A stretch of 64,000 nt of DNA from Heterohyrax brucei (Eukaryota > Chordata > Mammalia > Hyracoidea > Procaviidae), in contig CM053141.1 in NCBI GenBank assembly GCA_028571685.1, positions 51,086,333-51,150,332 on the forward strand, given 5' to 3'. Shown here in pieces: positions 24,227 through 37,040 of the stretch. The translations under genes and the position numbers were made by a program. How positions within the stretch are numbered: the first letter of the stretch is position 1; every line of letters begins with the position of its first letter. The notes under the pieces are model-generated. The model saw only the letters and a program-made list of their open reading frames with translations, made no database searches and was not told where the DNA came from.

Positions 24227-24910
24227 TTACATAAGTCTCTTTGTTTCTTGTAGTAAGGTCTTGTTCTCTTTGTAAAGCTCTCTTATTTCTCTAGTTAGAT
24301 TTATTCCTAGGTATTTTATCTTCTTGAAGGCTACAGTAAATGGAATTGATTTGGTGATTTCTTGTTTAATAATATCATTGCTGGTATAAAGGAATCCTAC
24401 TGGTTTACTTATGTTTATCTTGTATCTCCTTACTTTGCTAGATTTCTCTATTAGTTCCAATAGTTTACATATGGATTCCTTTGGATTCTGTGTATAAACA
24501 ATCATACCATCTGCAAATAGGGAGATTTTTACTTTGTCATTGCCAGTATGGATGCCATTTATTTCTTCATCTTGTCTAATTGCTCTGGCTAGAACTTCTA
24601 GCACAATGTTGAATAGAAGTGGTGAGAGTGGGCATTCTTTTCTAGTTCTGGTTCTCAAAGGGAATTCTTTCAGTCTTTCACCACCCAGCATAATGGAGGC
24701 AGTTGGCTTTGCATAGATGCTACTGATTGTTTTGAGAAATTTCCCCTCTATTCCTATTTTTCTGAGAGTTTTAAGCATAAATGGGTGTTGAACTTTGTCA
24801 AATGCCTTTTCTGCATCAGTTGACAAAATCTGGTGATTCTTACCTGTTCTGTTATTAATGTGATTGATTATATTAATAGTTTTTCTGATGTTGAACCAGT
24901 CTTGCATCAC
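24227..24910 (-). pseudogene. L1-A ORF2 reverse transcriptase fragment
   Basis: 227 open codons covering the RT palm, with [18 protein letters not shown] and [20 protein letters not shown]. The catalytic motif reads FADG instead of FADD, losing one metal-binding Asp. It belongs to L1-A and is not a host gene. Confidence 0.9.
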
Positions 24911-25903
24911 TGGAATGAAACCAACTTGATAATGATGAATTATTTTTTTTGATAGGCTGTTTAATTCTATTGGCTAGAATTTTGTTGCAAGATTTTTGCA
25001 TCTAGTTTCAGGAGTGATATTGGTCTGTAATTTCTTTTTTTGTGGGATCTTTTGCTGGCTTTTGTATTACGCTTATGCTGGCTTCATAGAATGAATTTGG
25101 GAGTATTCCATTCCTTTCTATGGTGTGATGTAGCCTCAATAGTATCAGAGTTAACTCTTCTCTAAAAGCTTGGTAGCATTCTCCTGTGTAGCCAGGTGGG
25201 CCAGGACTGTTTTTGGTTGGCGGATTTTTGATGACTTTTTTAATCTCTTACTTTGTAATAGATTTATTAAGTTGATCTACTTCTCCTTGTGATAATCCTG
25301 GTGAGTGATATGAATCTAGAAATTCATCCATTTCCTCTAGGTTTTCGAACCTGTGAGAGTACATCCTTTCAGTATTCTGTTGTGATATTTTTTATTTGAG
25401 TTGGTTCTGTTGTAACATCTCCCATCTCATGTATTAATCAGGTTATTTGTATCTTCTGCTGTTTTTCTTTTGTAAGTTTAGCCAATGGTTTATCAATTTT
25501 GTTGATCTTTTCAAAGAACCAGCTTTTGGTTTTGTTGATTTTTTTTTTATTGTTTTTCTATTCTCTAATTTATCTGCTCTAATCCTTATAATCTGTTTTC
25601 TTCTGGTGCCTAAGGGGTTCTTCTGTTGCTATCTTTCTACTTGTTAAAGCTATAATGTTAATTCTTTAATTTGAGCCCTTTCTTCTTTATGGATGTGTGC
25701 AGTTATAAACTGGCCTCTGAGTACTGCTTTTGCTGTGTCTCATAGATTCTTTTAGGATGTGCTTTCATTCTCATTTGATTCTATAAATTTCTTTATTTTG
25801 TCCTTGATTACTTCTATAACCCAAGGCTTTTTGAGTAAAGTGTTACTCAGTTTCCATAAGTTTGAATTTCTACCTATGATTTTTCTGTTCTTGATTTCAA
25901 CTT

Positions 25904-26599
25904 TTAACTCTCTATGGTCTGAGAAATACTTTGCAGTAAATGAATGGTTTGGGTTTTATAGAGAATTGCTGTATGACCTAACACACAGTCTATTCTTGAG
26001 AATATTCCATGTGTATTGGAGAAGGTGTACTTATTCATTGGTGGATGAAAAGATATGTATATGTCAATAACATGAAGTTGGCTGATTGCTGCAGTAAGAT
26101 CTTCTGCATCTTTACTGAGCTTTTTTCTGGATGACCCATTCATAACTGAAAGGGGAGTGTTGAAGTCTCCAACTATTACTGTGGAATGATCTATCTCATT
26201 TTTCAGTTTTGTCAGTATTTGTTTAAGGTATCTAGGTGCTCTGGTATTGGGTGAATAAATATTTAATATTGTTAAGTCCTCCTTGAGTACTGAAACTTTC
26301 AGCAATAAGTAGTGACCATCCTTGTTGACAATAGTGTATTTTACACTAAAATCTATTTTATCTGAGATTAATATTGCTATACCTGCTCTTCTTTGTATAT
26401 TATTAGCTTGGTATATATTATTCCATCCTATAATTTTCAATTTGTTCATATATTTAAGTCTAAGGTGTGTTTCTTGTAAGCAGCATTTAGACTGGTTGTG
26501 TCTTTTGATACAGGATGTCACTTGTAATCTCTTTACTGGACAGTTCAGTCCATTTACATTTAGTGTAATTACTGACAGGTATATGCTTAGAGCCATCAT
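25904..26599 (-). pseudogene. L1-A ORF2 endonuclease fragment
   Basis: 231 open codons of an APE-like endonuclease. Visible motifs in order: TLNVNGLN, CLQETHL, IYSPN, VIVGDFNTPLS and SRIDCVLG. The final SDH-type motif appears changed (SISQT), so nuclease function is doubtful. Confidence 0.85.
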
Positions 26600-27354
26600 T
26601 TTGAAATAATTACTTTTATGTTGATGTTTTCTATATTGCTCTTAATATTCTGTTCTGGGCCATTCTTCTTTATGGGTTGTTGTTTCAGCATTGGTTTTGT
26701 GTTCATTGAGACTCCTGTACTGCATTTCTTATTTTGATACAATGCATTATTAATTTGTTTTATGGCTACATCTATTATCCCCCTTAATATACTAAGATGA
26801 AACCCAATTTTAACTACTGCATAACTCTTTAAGTTCCTGTCCATCTGAAACAAACATAATTACCGTCATGTATCCCTTTTTTAATGAGATGGCATTATGG
26901 CTGTCATGATATGATCACAGATTCCTTCATTTTAACATTGCATCTTTCAATTTTGTGACTTCCCTAAGTGATTAGAATTTTGGATGATGTGTCCTGAATT
27001 GTCATCTTAAATATACATTTAATGATTCTGTTTTCTAAGGGATGAGCTTCTTTCAATATTCCATGTAATTTTGGTTCAGTTTTATGAAGTCTCTAATCTT
27101 TATCTTCAAAAGTCTTAACTTCACCATTATATTTGATAGACAGTTTTGCAGGATAAATAAGTCTTGGATGGAAGTTTTTCTCCTTCAGGGCTTTGACCTG
27201 TCAGCCCACTGTTTTCTAGCCAACATTGTTTCTACAGAGAAGCCAGACGAAAGCCTACAGGGTTTCCCTCAAAGTATTGGCTTTGCTTTGAGCCTTGCTG
27301 CCTTTAGAAGCATCTGTTTATGTTTCATCTCATTAAGCTTGATTATAATATGTC

Positions 27355-27846
27355 TTAGTGTCTTTTTGGGGTGTGGTCTAGCTTTTGTGGTGTTCGATAA
27401 ACATCTTGGATACCTATGTTCTCTTTGCTCATAATCTCAGGAAAGTTTTCTGTCAGCATCTCTACAGCAATACTCTCTACACTGTCATTAATCCCCTCTT
27501 GTTCTGGAACTCCAATTAAATATAAATTTTTCCTCTTAATGGAGTCCCACATGTTTCTTAATGCTTCTTCATTTTTCTTATTTCTTTTCTCTGGTTTCTC
27601 CTCATAAATTCTGGTGTCAGTTGCTCTATCCTCAAGGTTGCTGAGTCTAACTTCTATCTGTTCAGTCCTATTCTTTTGGCTTTGGATTGACTTATCCAAC
27701 TCTGTAATTTTGTTATTGGTCTGATGTATTTCAGATCGTTGATGTTCCATCAGTTGAAATAGCTTACTAAATTTTTCATTTTGTTCTACTGCATTTTGTT
27801 TAATCTCTAGCAGGGTTCTATATATAATAATTTTTTTTGTACTCAA
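27355..27846 (-). pseudogene. L1-A ORF1 fragment
   Basis: 163 open codons. The N-terminal part is charged and heptad-like (coiled coil, EQNEKFSKLFQLMEH onwards), followed by the start of the RNA-recognition domain (NLYLIGVPEQEG). L1 ORF1p is an RNA-binding trimer. The C-terminal domain is out of frame downstream. Confidence 0.85.
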
Positions 27847-28603
27847 CCTCTGATAGATTCAGAAAGGCTTCTTCATCTGGGAAATTTTTTGAATCCTTAT
27901 TTTGGGAATTATCTGGGGGCACTGGAAGGCTGCTTCTTTAAATCATTAATTATGGTCTGCTGCCTGTGTGCCATTCAGACACTGTTTGATTTCTCTGGTA
28001 TTGCATCTGAGAGAATCGTTGGTCACCAGCTGTCTCTAATACTCTAGTCATTTACTCCAGGTGGACTTTCTGGGGTGGAAGTCTCTACTTATTAGGTGGC
28101 AAAGAGGCCACCCTGCTTATGGAGAAACTAGGGGTTGTCAGCCAACCCTACAATGTGGGTCAGAAAAAGGTGGGAGGAAAAGATGCTGGGCCTCTCAACA
28201 GACAGATTTCCAGGCAAATACACAGGCCTCTCAGCCTTAAAGGTAAACTTCACTTCTATGTGGAGAGCTGTCTAGGTGTTGAACTAGCAGCTGTCCAACA
28301 TGCTGGCTGAAACAGGCAGTCAGGCACAGCAGACTCCACCTTCCAGCTGATAATGAAAGTACATTACCAGCCGTTCATGGAAGCTGCAGTTCTCCCATTC
28401 CATGAAACAGCAGAAGCGGAGGTCAAACAGCTGCTGGCTCATTTTTGAGATGGGAATATTAATCTGATACTGGTGCCTAGTCAAATATGCTAGGTCCTAG
28501 GGCTCCCCAAATGTTCAGTGCTCCATACAAATATTATCCAGGCCTTAGTTCTCAGAGGGAAATGAGTTGACATGTATCTACTCTACCATCTTTTAATGGT
28601 CTA

Positions 28604-28752
28604 TCAACAATATTTTTAGAAATATGTTCTCATCTGAACTATATAGCATGATTTATTTTGCGCTGTCAAAATCTACCATATAATCACATAAGCTTCTGCT
28701 TGTCTTAAAAATTTCTTCTCTGGCCAGAGTTGGACTTAGGCAAAGTGTCTTA
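28604..28752 (+). repeat. Left arm of an inverted repeat, inner part
   Basis: gctgtcaaaatctacca, gtcttaaaaatttcttctct and ggcaaagtgtctt are the reverse complement, with gaps, of 29579-29715. It begins directly at the L1-A 5' junction. Confidence 0.8.
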
Positions 28753-28944
28753 GAGAACAAAAAATGACTATATTACTTTAAAAATGCTACTCTAATGCAT
28801 TAACTGCTATACTTTTTCCACTCTTCATGCAGTATTTTTTACATTCCCTTACGTAAAGCAATGGTTATATATTATAACAAATGCTTTCTGAAAATCTATA
28901 AAATTCAAGATTACATTTTTGTTTGTATTCCTGTTTCCTATCTT

Positions 28945-29100
28945 TCTGACCCTCTCTTGTACTAGAATATTACCTCCACAAAGACTGAGACTACATACAT
29001 GTAACTCTCAAAATAGTCCTAGGCAGTGTACTCTTAGCACTGCACCTGAAAGTGCCTGATAAATGCTACTGAATGAGGAATAAATCAATGATCTAATCAA
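28945..29100 (+). mobile_element. L2 LINE 3' end
   Basis: tgtactagaatattacctcc, gcactgcacctgaaagtgcc and tgataaatgctactgaatga follow the L2 terminus. It lies in the loop between the inverted-repeat arms. Confidence 0.6.
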
Positions 29101-29578
29101 AAAGTAGCTTCACTCAGAAACCCCATTTAGTATTGACAATTACGTATATTACAAACACAACCCTAGAGACCATATTATGTGAAAAGAACAATATGTCTGA
29201 CAAATCAAGACATTCTAATTCCAGTTTTAATATTTTGTTTGCCTTTTAGCATCTTCTACTTCATGATCTACTTTGTTTATGTATTTTTTAGTCAGATGTA
29301 CACACAAAAATATATAACTACATACTACACTGATCATTTATAAATCTGAGACATATTAAGGATTCAGCAATTATAATTTTTCAAAATATACTATAAAGAA
29401 TATTATAGTCAATAGACATCTTTCCTTGAAACAATTTTATTACTACTGGGAAAATTATAACCATGATATTTCAAGGGAAAAACATATAGACAGCATCTTT
29501 GTTTCTGGTTAAATCTGAATAGTTAAGGGAATTTTGAACAATACTAACATTTCCTACACTAAAATTAACATTTTAGCG

Positions 29579-29785
29579 AAGACACTTTGCCTAAATCAAG
29601 CTCTCCAGAGAAGACATTTTAAGACAAGGAGAATTTTGTGTGATTGTCTGGTAGATTTTGACAGTGCAAAAACATCTTGCCATTAGTTGAGATAATATTT
29701 CTACAAAAAGTATTGATTATTTCACTTGGAGTACTTTCCCCAGACTTCGTAAACCAAGTAGAAGTTATAGAAATGTGTTTGTTAG
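29579..29785 (-). repeat. Right arm of an inverted repeat
   Basis: Inverted partner of 20466-20547 plus 28604-28752, uninterrupted. The repeat family, if any, is not recognised. Confidence 0.8.
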
Positions 29786-30899
29786 ACATTTAAAAAGGGT
29801 TTTTATTTGCTTTTCATACAAACAAACAATAATCATTTAAAAGGAATGGGTTACAAATAATACAGATATATTGCTGATGGGTAGTACTACAAATATACTG
29901 GTGATAGGCATTGCAATTAGGTGAATTAATATCAAACCTGGTAAAAATAATTAATACAGTATTAACCTTGTAATTCAATAATGTAGCATCAGTATCTCAT
30001 TAGCTGAAAACTTCAGTGGCATCTGTGCAATAATTTGTCCAATCTTAGTATATAACCAAATGATTATCAGTCACCATGATGATACAAGTTACAAGATATA
30101 CTTAATCATAAAAAGACCCAAAATTAATAGTTTGAACAGACTGCCCTTAATTCATTTGATTAGAGGCTGTAAATCACTTCACTAGAAGAAAAAGAATCCT
30201 GCTACCAAAATTCTGAGTTAATTTACATTTTTGTTAGTAATTCTTAGCAAAGGATGGCATGATTTTCCCATTTTGTCAAAATTCCTAGCAATGTTTTTTC
30301 TAGAACTTAACAAAACACACATCAATAAATTGGCCACTCCTCTTTTATCTTACTTAACTCACTATCTTAACCATCTCTGTGTAATACAGTCAAAAGCCAC
30401 CAAAGAGAGTAAACTATCAGAGATTATGGCTCATAACATTATGCAACATCTGACACACAGGCTCACACTAAGACAGGCAGCAGTTCCCAATAGTGACTGA
30501 ATAGGGAGCAAATGTGACATGTTGGTTGACTATGGCTTTCCCAAGACAATATCTCCTTTCAGAGAGGAACGATGCTAACAGTCATGACTACTAGATTATA
30601 CCTGCAACTAATTTCTTTAGTAGCTTGAAATCCGAATCAAGCTAACTTTGTTCTGTTAGGGAGGGATGTATGTGTGTGTGTCTGTGTGTTGGTAGTGTGT
30701 GTCTGTGTGTTGGTAACAGGGAGAATATAGTTTAACAGCTTCCTATAACTTTTTTTTCTGTCATTATTTTCCTACATTATAATGTCTACCAAAAGTGTTG
30801 TGTTGTTTTAGAAATTGCTACCCTTTCTTCTTATCTCCTCTATATGGAAAGAATAATGATTTGTGGGTATTGTTGTTGTCACTGTTGGCTTCTTTCTAT
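29786..30899. other. Unassigned AT-rich DNA with a TG-rich microsatellite
   Basis: At 30667-30715 there is a TG-rich tract in which gtgtgtctgtgtgttggta occurs twice. An ORF at 30231-30500 has no recognisable domain. Confidence 0.5.
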
Positions 30900-33355
30900 T
30901 ATTATTATGATTATTTAATGAAAATGTACATTCCCATATAAATTTGCATGCTTACCTGTATGCAGCATCAACTGCTCCTCTTGCCCAGTGGCAGCACTTT
31001 CTTCCTCTCTGCTCCATATGTCATATCCTCCCAACAATCTCCTATGCCCTCCTCTCCACCCACTACCTTTCCTCCAGTTAAGAGGTCAGCTGGATGACAT
31101 CCTATAGATGCACAGAACCATAAAATGCACACATGATATGGTCACTCTGCATGGCCAAGTCCACTCCATTCCTGCCTGAAGAATGGATCTTCACTATGAT
31201 TTACAGACAAGGACAGCATCAGGGCTAGGCACCATGCTCTCAGTGGAACCCCAAAGCCCCTGAAACATCAATTGTGGTCTTTTACTGGAGATCTCAGGGT
31301 GCACCTCATTTTATTCTTGTGTTGCCAGTGAGACTCAACTTTGTGACCTCCATCGCAGCTACCACTTGTGGTAGCCAGGCACCATCTGGTTCTTCTGGTC
31401 ACAAATCGATGTAATCACCCACCCACATGAGTCTGTCTTCAGGGTTCTCTTTCCCTCATGTCATTCTGGTCCTTGGTGATCATCTGTTCCTGTTATGTTG
31501 GGACCATTTGCTGTATCCTCAGATAGCAATGTGGCAGCTTTTAAGACCTCAGACATCACTCACCCAACTAGTAAAATGCTAGTTGTGACAATTGGCCTCA
31601 ACTTCTCCTGAAAGCATGATCTCTGGCAGTGTGCCCCAGTTACTCTCTCCTTGCAATACTGGGTTAAGATGGGAGAAGTACTCATGTTATCTTGAAGTCC
31701 AGTTAAAACTGACCTTTCTAATGTGTGCTGGCACAGATTTCACCCAACCAAATTTCTATCGATTATCTAATCTAAACCCTTCTCCCTTCGCCCCCCTCTT
31801 CCCACCATCGCAGCTGTCAAAGAGTCTTTTTTTCTATATATAAGTCTGTTTTAAGTTCTTATCATAGGGGTCTCATACAATATTTGTCCTTTTGTCGCTG
31901 ACTACTTTCACTCAACATAAGGTCCTCTAATTCATACCAGGTTATGAAAATATTTCCTAAAATCATCATTGTTCTTTATCATTATATAGTGTTCCATTGA
32001 GTATATAAACCATAGTTTACCTATCTATTCCTCTGTTGTTGGGCACCTGGGTTGATTCCATCTTTTTGCTATTGAGGACTGTGCTACGATAAACATTTGT
32101 GTGCATGTATCAGTTGGTGTGAATGGCCTTGATTCTGTAGGATATATTCAGAGCAGTGGAATTACTGGGTCAAATGTTATAACTGTATCCAGCTTTTTAA
32201 TGAAGTGCCTGATTGTTTTCCAAAGAGGCTGTACAATTTTGCAATCCCACCAACAGTGTAGGAGAGTTCGAGCTTCTCCACAGCCTCTCCAGAATTTATT
32301 GTTTGGGGTTTTTTGGATCATGACCACCCTTATTGGGGTGAAATGGTATCTCATTGTCATTCTCATTTGAATTGCTTTAATAGCTAATGATCATGAGCAT
32401 GTCCACATGTGTTTTTTGGCTGCCTGGATCTCCTTTTTAGAGAAGTGGCTATCCATCTTCTGCTTGATTGGATGATTTATCTTTTTCTTATTGATGTTTT
32501 GTAGTACCTTATAGATTATGGAGATCAGGCATCGGTCTGACATAGAGTTGTCAAATATTTTTTCCCGTTCTGTAGGTGGCCTATTAATTCTATTAATAAA
32601 GTCTTAGGATGAGCAAAAATGTTTGATTCTTAATAGTTCCCATTTATCTGTTTTTTGTTGTTTGCGGTTTGTTTGACAGATTTTGAAGTCTGTCTATGTT
32701 GTGCAGCAAAACTTTCACTGTTGCTCGTCCTTTTTCTTGGTCTCGATTCTGCTCTACTGATCTATCTGTCTCTTTTGGTACTACTACCAGGCTGTTTTGA
32801 CTACTGTGGCAGTGTAATAGGATCTAAAGTCGGAGAGAGGCTTCCCAGTGTGTTCTTCTTCAGTAATGATTTAATTATGCAGGGTTTCTTCCCTTTTCAA
32901 ACAAATTTGGTAATGTGTTTCTCCATCTCATTAAAAAATGTCACTGGAATCTGTATCGAGATTGCATTATATAAGTAGATTGGTTTGGGTAAAACAGACA
33001 TTTGACAATGTTAATTCTTCTTATCCATGAACAGGGTAGGTTTCTCCATTTATATCAGTCTTTCTTAGTTTCTTGTAGTAAAGGCTTGTACTTCTCTGTA
33101 AAGGTCTGTTATTTCTCTGGTTAGATTTATTCCACGGTACTTCATCTTCTTAGGGGCTATAGTAAATGGTGTTCATTTGGTGATTTCTTCCTTAGTAATC
33201 TCATTGTTACTATAGAGGAATCCTACTGACTTACTTATGTTTATCTTGTATCCTGAGACTTTGCTGAACTCTTCTATCAGTTTGAGTAGTTTCCTTATGG
33301 ATTCTTTAGGATTCTCTGCACATACAGTAGGGAGATTTTGACTTCTTTGATGCCT

Positions 33356-33401
33356 AGGATCACCATGAGTCGGATCCGACTTGACGGCACTTGGCTTGGC
33401 T
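33356..33401 (+). mobile_element. Ultrashort SINE-tail insertion in L1-B
   Basis: catgagtcggatccgacttg plus acggcacttggcttggc is absent at the equivalent place of L1-A (about 24520-24545). It has no head and no poly-A. A clean target-site duplication is not visible. Confidence 0.7.
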
Positions 33402-33524
33402 GCTGATGTAGATGCCCTTTATTTCTTGGTCTTGTCTAATTGCTCTGGCTAGAACTTCTAGTACAATACTGAATAGGAGATGCGAGAGTGGGCATCCTTG
33501 TCTGGTTTCTGTTCTCAAAGGAAA

Positions 33525-33869
33525 CTATTTCAGTCTCTCTCCATTCAGTATGATGTAGGCAATTGGCTTTGTATAAACGACTCTTATTGCATTGAGGAAT
33601 TTGCCATCTATTCCTATTTTGCTGAGGGTTTTTAGCATCAATGGGTGCTGGACTTTATAGAATGCCTTTTCTGCATCAATAGACAAGATCAGTTGATTCT
33701 TGTCTTTTGTGCTATTTATGTGCTTGATCACATTAATTGTTTTTCTGATGTTGAACCATCCTTGCATCCCTGCTATGAATCCAACTTGGTCATGATGCAT
33801 TATTTTTTGGACATATTGTTGTTTTCTACTGGCAAGAATTTTGTTAAAGATTTTTGCATCGAGATTCAT
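33525..33869 (-). pseudogene. L1-B ORF2 reverse transcriptase fragment
   Basis: 114 open codons of the RT fingers and palm: [13 protein letters not shown], then [20 protein letters not shown]. The next block, which should hold FADD, is partly deleted. Confidence 0.85.
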
Positions 33870-35056
33870 GAGTGATATTGGTCTGTAGTTCTCTTTTTTG
33901 GTTGGGTCCTTCCTTGGCTTTGGTACCAGGGTTATGCTGGCTTCATAGAATGAGTTGGGAGTACTCCATCCCTTTCTATACTGTGAAATAGTTTCAGTAG
34001 TATTGGAGAAAATTCTTCTTTAAAAGCTTGGTAGAATTCTACAGTGAAGCCGTCTGGGCCCACGCTTTTTTTGGTTGCCAGTTATTGGATGACTTTTTCA
34101 ATCTCTTCCTTTGTGGTAATTTTGGTAGGTGATACGAATCAGGGATTTTGTCCATTTCCTGTAGGTTTTCAAATTGGTTAGAATATAGTCTTTCACAGTA
34201 TTCTGTTATGATATTTTTGATTTCTGTTGGATCTGTTGTGACAACCTCCCTTTCGTTTCTTATTTGAGTTATTTGTTTCCTTTTCTGTTTTTCTTTAGTA
34301 AGTTTAACCAATGGTTTGTCAATTTGGTTGATCTTCTCTAAAAAACAGCTTTTGGTCTTTTCCATTTTTTCATTTGTTCTTCTATCCTGTAATTCATTTA
34401 ATTCTGCTCAAATCTTTATGATCTGTTTTCTTCTGGTGCCTGAGGGGTTCCTCTTTTGTTCTCTCTCTAGTTCTTCAAGCTATGAGGTTAGTTCTTTGGG
34501 TTCATTTCTTCTTTCCCTCCAGATGTGTGCTTTTATGGAAATAAACTGACCTCTCAGAACTGCTTTGGCTGTATCTCATAGGTTCTGGCAGGAAGTGTCT
34601 TCATTCTCATTGGAATCCATAAATTTATTTATTTCCTCTTCAATTTCTTCTATAATCCATGTTTTCTGAGAAAGACGTTATTCAGTTTCCATGAGTTCCA
34701 CTTTCTATGTTTTTTCTGATTTCAACTTTTATGGCTCTATGATCTGAGAAGATGCTTTCCATTAATTCAATGGTATGGATTTTGTTGAGAATTACTTTAT
34801 GTCCTAACACATGGTCTGTTCTACAGAATGTTCCATGTGCACTGGAGAAGAAGGTTTAGTTGTCTGTGGACAGATAGAAAGTTCTGTATGTGTCGATGAG
34901 GTCTAGTTGGTTAATTATGGTAATTAGGTCTTCTTTGTCTTTATTGAGCTTTTTTCTAGCTGATCTGTCCAACACTGAGAGTGGAGTGTTGAAGTCTCCT
35001 ACTATTACTGTGGAGTCATCTATCTCCTTTTTGAGTGAAGATAGTGTTTCTTCGAT

Positions 35057-35350
35057 CTATTTAGGTGCTCTAATATTAGGGGCATAAATATTTAATATTG
35101 TTAAGTCTTGTTTGTGTATTGAACCTTTCAGAAATAAACAGTGTCCATCCTTGTTCATGACGGTGAATTTTACATTAAAATCTATTTTACCCGAGAATAG
35201 AACTGTCACACCTGCTCTTCTTTGTGTATTGTTAGCTTGATGTATATTCTTCCATCCTTTAATTTTCAGTTTGTTCCTATCTTTCAGTCTAAGGTGCGTT
35301 TCTTGCAAGCAACATATGGATGGGTCATGTCTTTTGATCCAAATAGTCAC
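35057..35350 (-). pseudogene. L1-B ORF2 endonuclease fragment
   Basis: 97 open codons with CCLQETHL and LTILNIYAPN, matching the L1-A endonuclease. It is followed by frameshifts. Confidence 0.85.
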
Positions 35351-36483
35351 TCAACGTCTCTTTACTTAAGCGTTCAGTCTATTTACATTCAATGTAATTA
35401 TTGATAAGTATGTACTCAGCGCTGCATTGTGTATTTTTATTTTTGTGTTGATATTTTCTTTGTTGTTATTAATCTGGTCTAGGACATTTTTCTTTGTGAG
35501 TTGATTTTTCACCTTTTTCTGGGTGGGTTTTGAGGTTGTTGAAACTCCTGTACTACATTTCTTGATTTGATATGTTGGATCTTTATTGTGCTTTATGGCT
35601 GCCCCTATTATCCCCCTTAATAAACTACATATAAACCCAATTTTAATTACTATCATTCTTATCAACTTCCTCTCCATCTGGAAGGACTATAACAACTGTA
35701 GTACATCCCTCTTTTTAGTATGATGGCATTATAGTTTTCATGATATGATCACTGGATTATTTCTTTCACTATTATAGCTTTGATTCAGTTTGGTGCCTTC
35801 CCTAACTAAGTAGGATTCTGAGTGACTTGTCCTGTATTTGCTTCTAAAATGCAAGTCAGTGGTGGTGTTCTTCTAAGCTGAGAAGTTCTTTCAGTATTTC
35901 TTGGAGTTTGGTTTGGTTTTTAAAAAGTTTCTTTGAGTTTCTATTTATCTGTGAATGTCTTAATTTCGTTTTCATATTTCAAAGATAGTTTCGCAGGATA
36001 TATAATTCTTGGTTGGAAGTTCTTCTCCTTCAAGGCTTTGAAGGTGTCATTCACTGTCTGCGTGCCAGCATTGTTTCTGCTGAGAAATCCAACAAAAGTC
36101 TACAGGGTTTCCCTCTGAAATTTAGTTTTGCTTTGAGTCTTGTTGTCTTTAAGAGTTTCTGCTTATGTTTCATTTTGTTAAGCTTGATTATAATATGTCT
36201 TGGAGTCTTCCTTTTGAGATCTACATTGAGTGGCATTCAGTACACATCTTGGATATCTATATTCTCTCATAATTTCTGGGAAGTTTTCTGTCAGCAACTC
36301 ACCAACTATAATCTCTGTGTTCTCAGGTGTCTTGCCCTGTTCAGGAACTCCAATTAATCATAGATTGTTTCTCTTAATTGAGTCCCACACGCCTTTTAAT
36401 GCTTCTTCATTTTTCTTGTTTCTTTTTTCTTATTTCTCCTCATAGATGCTGGAGTCAGTAGCTCTGTCTTCCAAATCAGAAAG

Positions 36484-36795
36484 TCAATTTTCCATTTGTT
36501 CCATTTTATTTTCTTGGCTTTGAATTGAAGTTTCTATGTCTTTGATTTTGTTCTTGATCTGCTGGATTTCAGAGTACTGGTATTCCATCAGATCGAACAG
36601 CTTGCTTAATTTTTCATTTTGCTCTGCTGCATTTTGTATAAGGTCTACGAGGGCTCTACACATAACCCCTTTTGTATTCACCTTCCAATTGCCGAAAAGT
36701 TTCTTCATTGTGGTGCCTTCTTTTGGGACACTCTGAAGCCATGGGTGATTTCTTGTTATGCTTTCCTCCAGAGTTTGTTGCTTTTGGGATATCAT
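36484..36795 (-). pseudogene. L1-B ORF1 N-terminal fragment
   Basis: 103 open codons, including the coiled-coil segment EQNEKLSKLFDLMEYQYSEI, parallel to L1-A ORF1. The C-terminal part is visible near 36051-36236 in another frame. Confidence 0.8.
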
Positions 36796-37040
36796 GTGAG
36801 TCTGCAGAGGCTGGGAAGGGTGCTGTGAGGATGGACCACAGTTGTTTCTCTAGCCCCTCTTAAAATGGAAGGTAAAAGTACCTGAAAACTTCCAAAGTCA
36901 GTCAGGTTTTCAGGTATATAGGTCCCTCTTCACAGCTGACAAAGTAAGCACCTCTATATTGAACCCCAAATGTTACAAACTATCTCAAAATACAGAAAGG
37001 CTACTGCTCTGCTGGTCTCTGCTGTTAGGCCTCAGCTGTA

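Larger units (their letters stand above)
20548..28601 (-). mobile_element. L1-A, nearly full-length antisense L1
   Basis: Order on the minus strand: 5' UTR (27860-28601), ORF1 (about 27080-27860), ORF2 (about 20700-26640) and a short 3' UTR. About 5.9 kb remain after removing the nested L1-N. A ~15 bp imperfect duplication (tcaataatacttttt at 20533 and tcaacaatattttta at 28604) flanks it. Reading frames are broken by many stops and frameshifts, so it is dead. The short 3' UTR type is shared with the fragment at 15248. Confidence 0.85.

Noticed and set aside
25904-26599. Host endonuclease gene
   Set aside because: The 231-codon ORF is collinear with L1-A ORF2 and followed by its RT.
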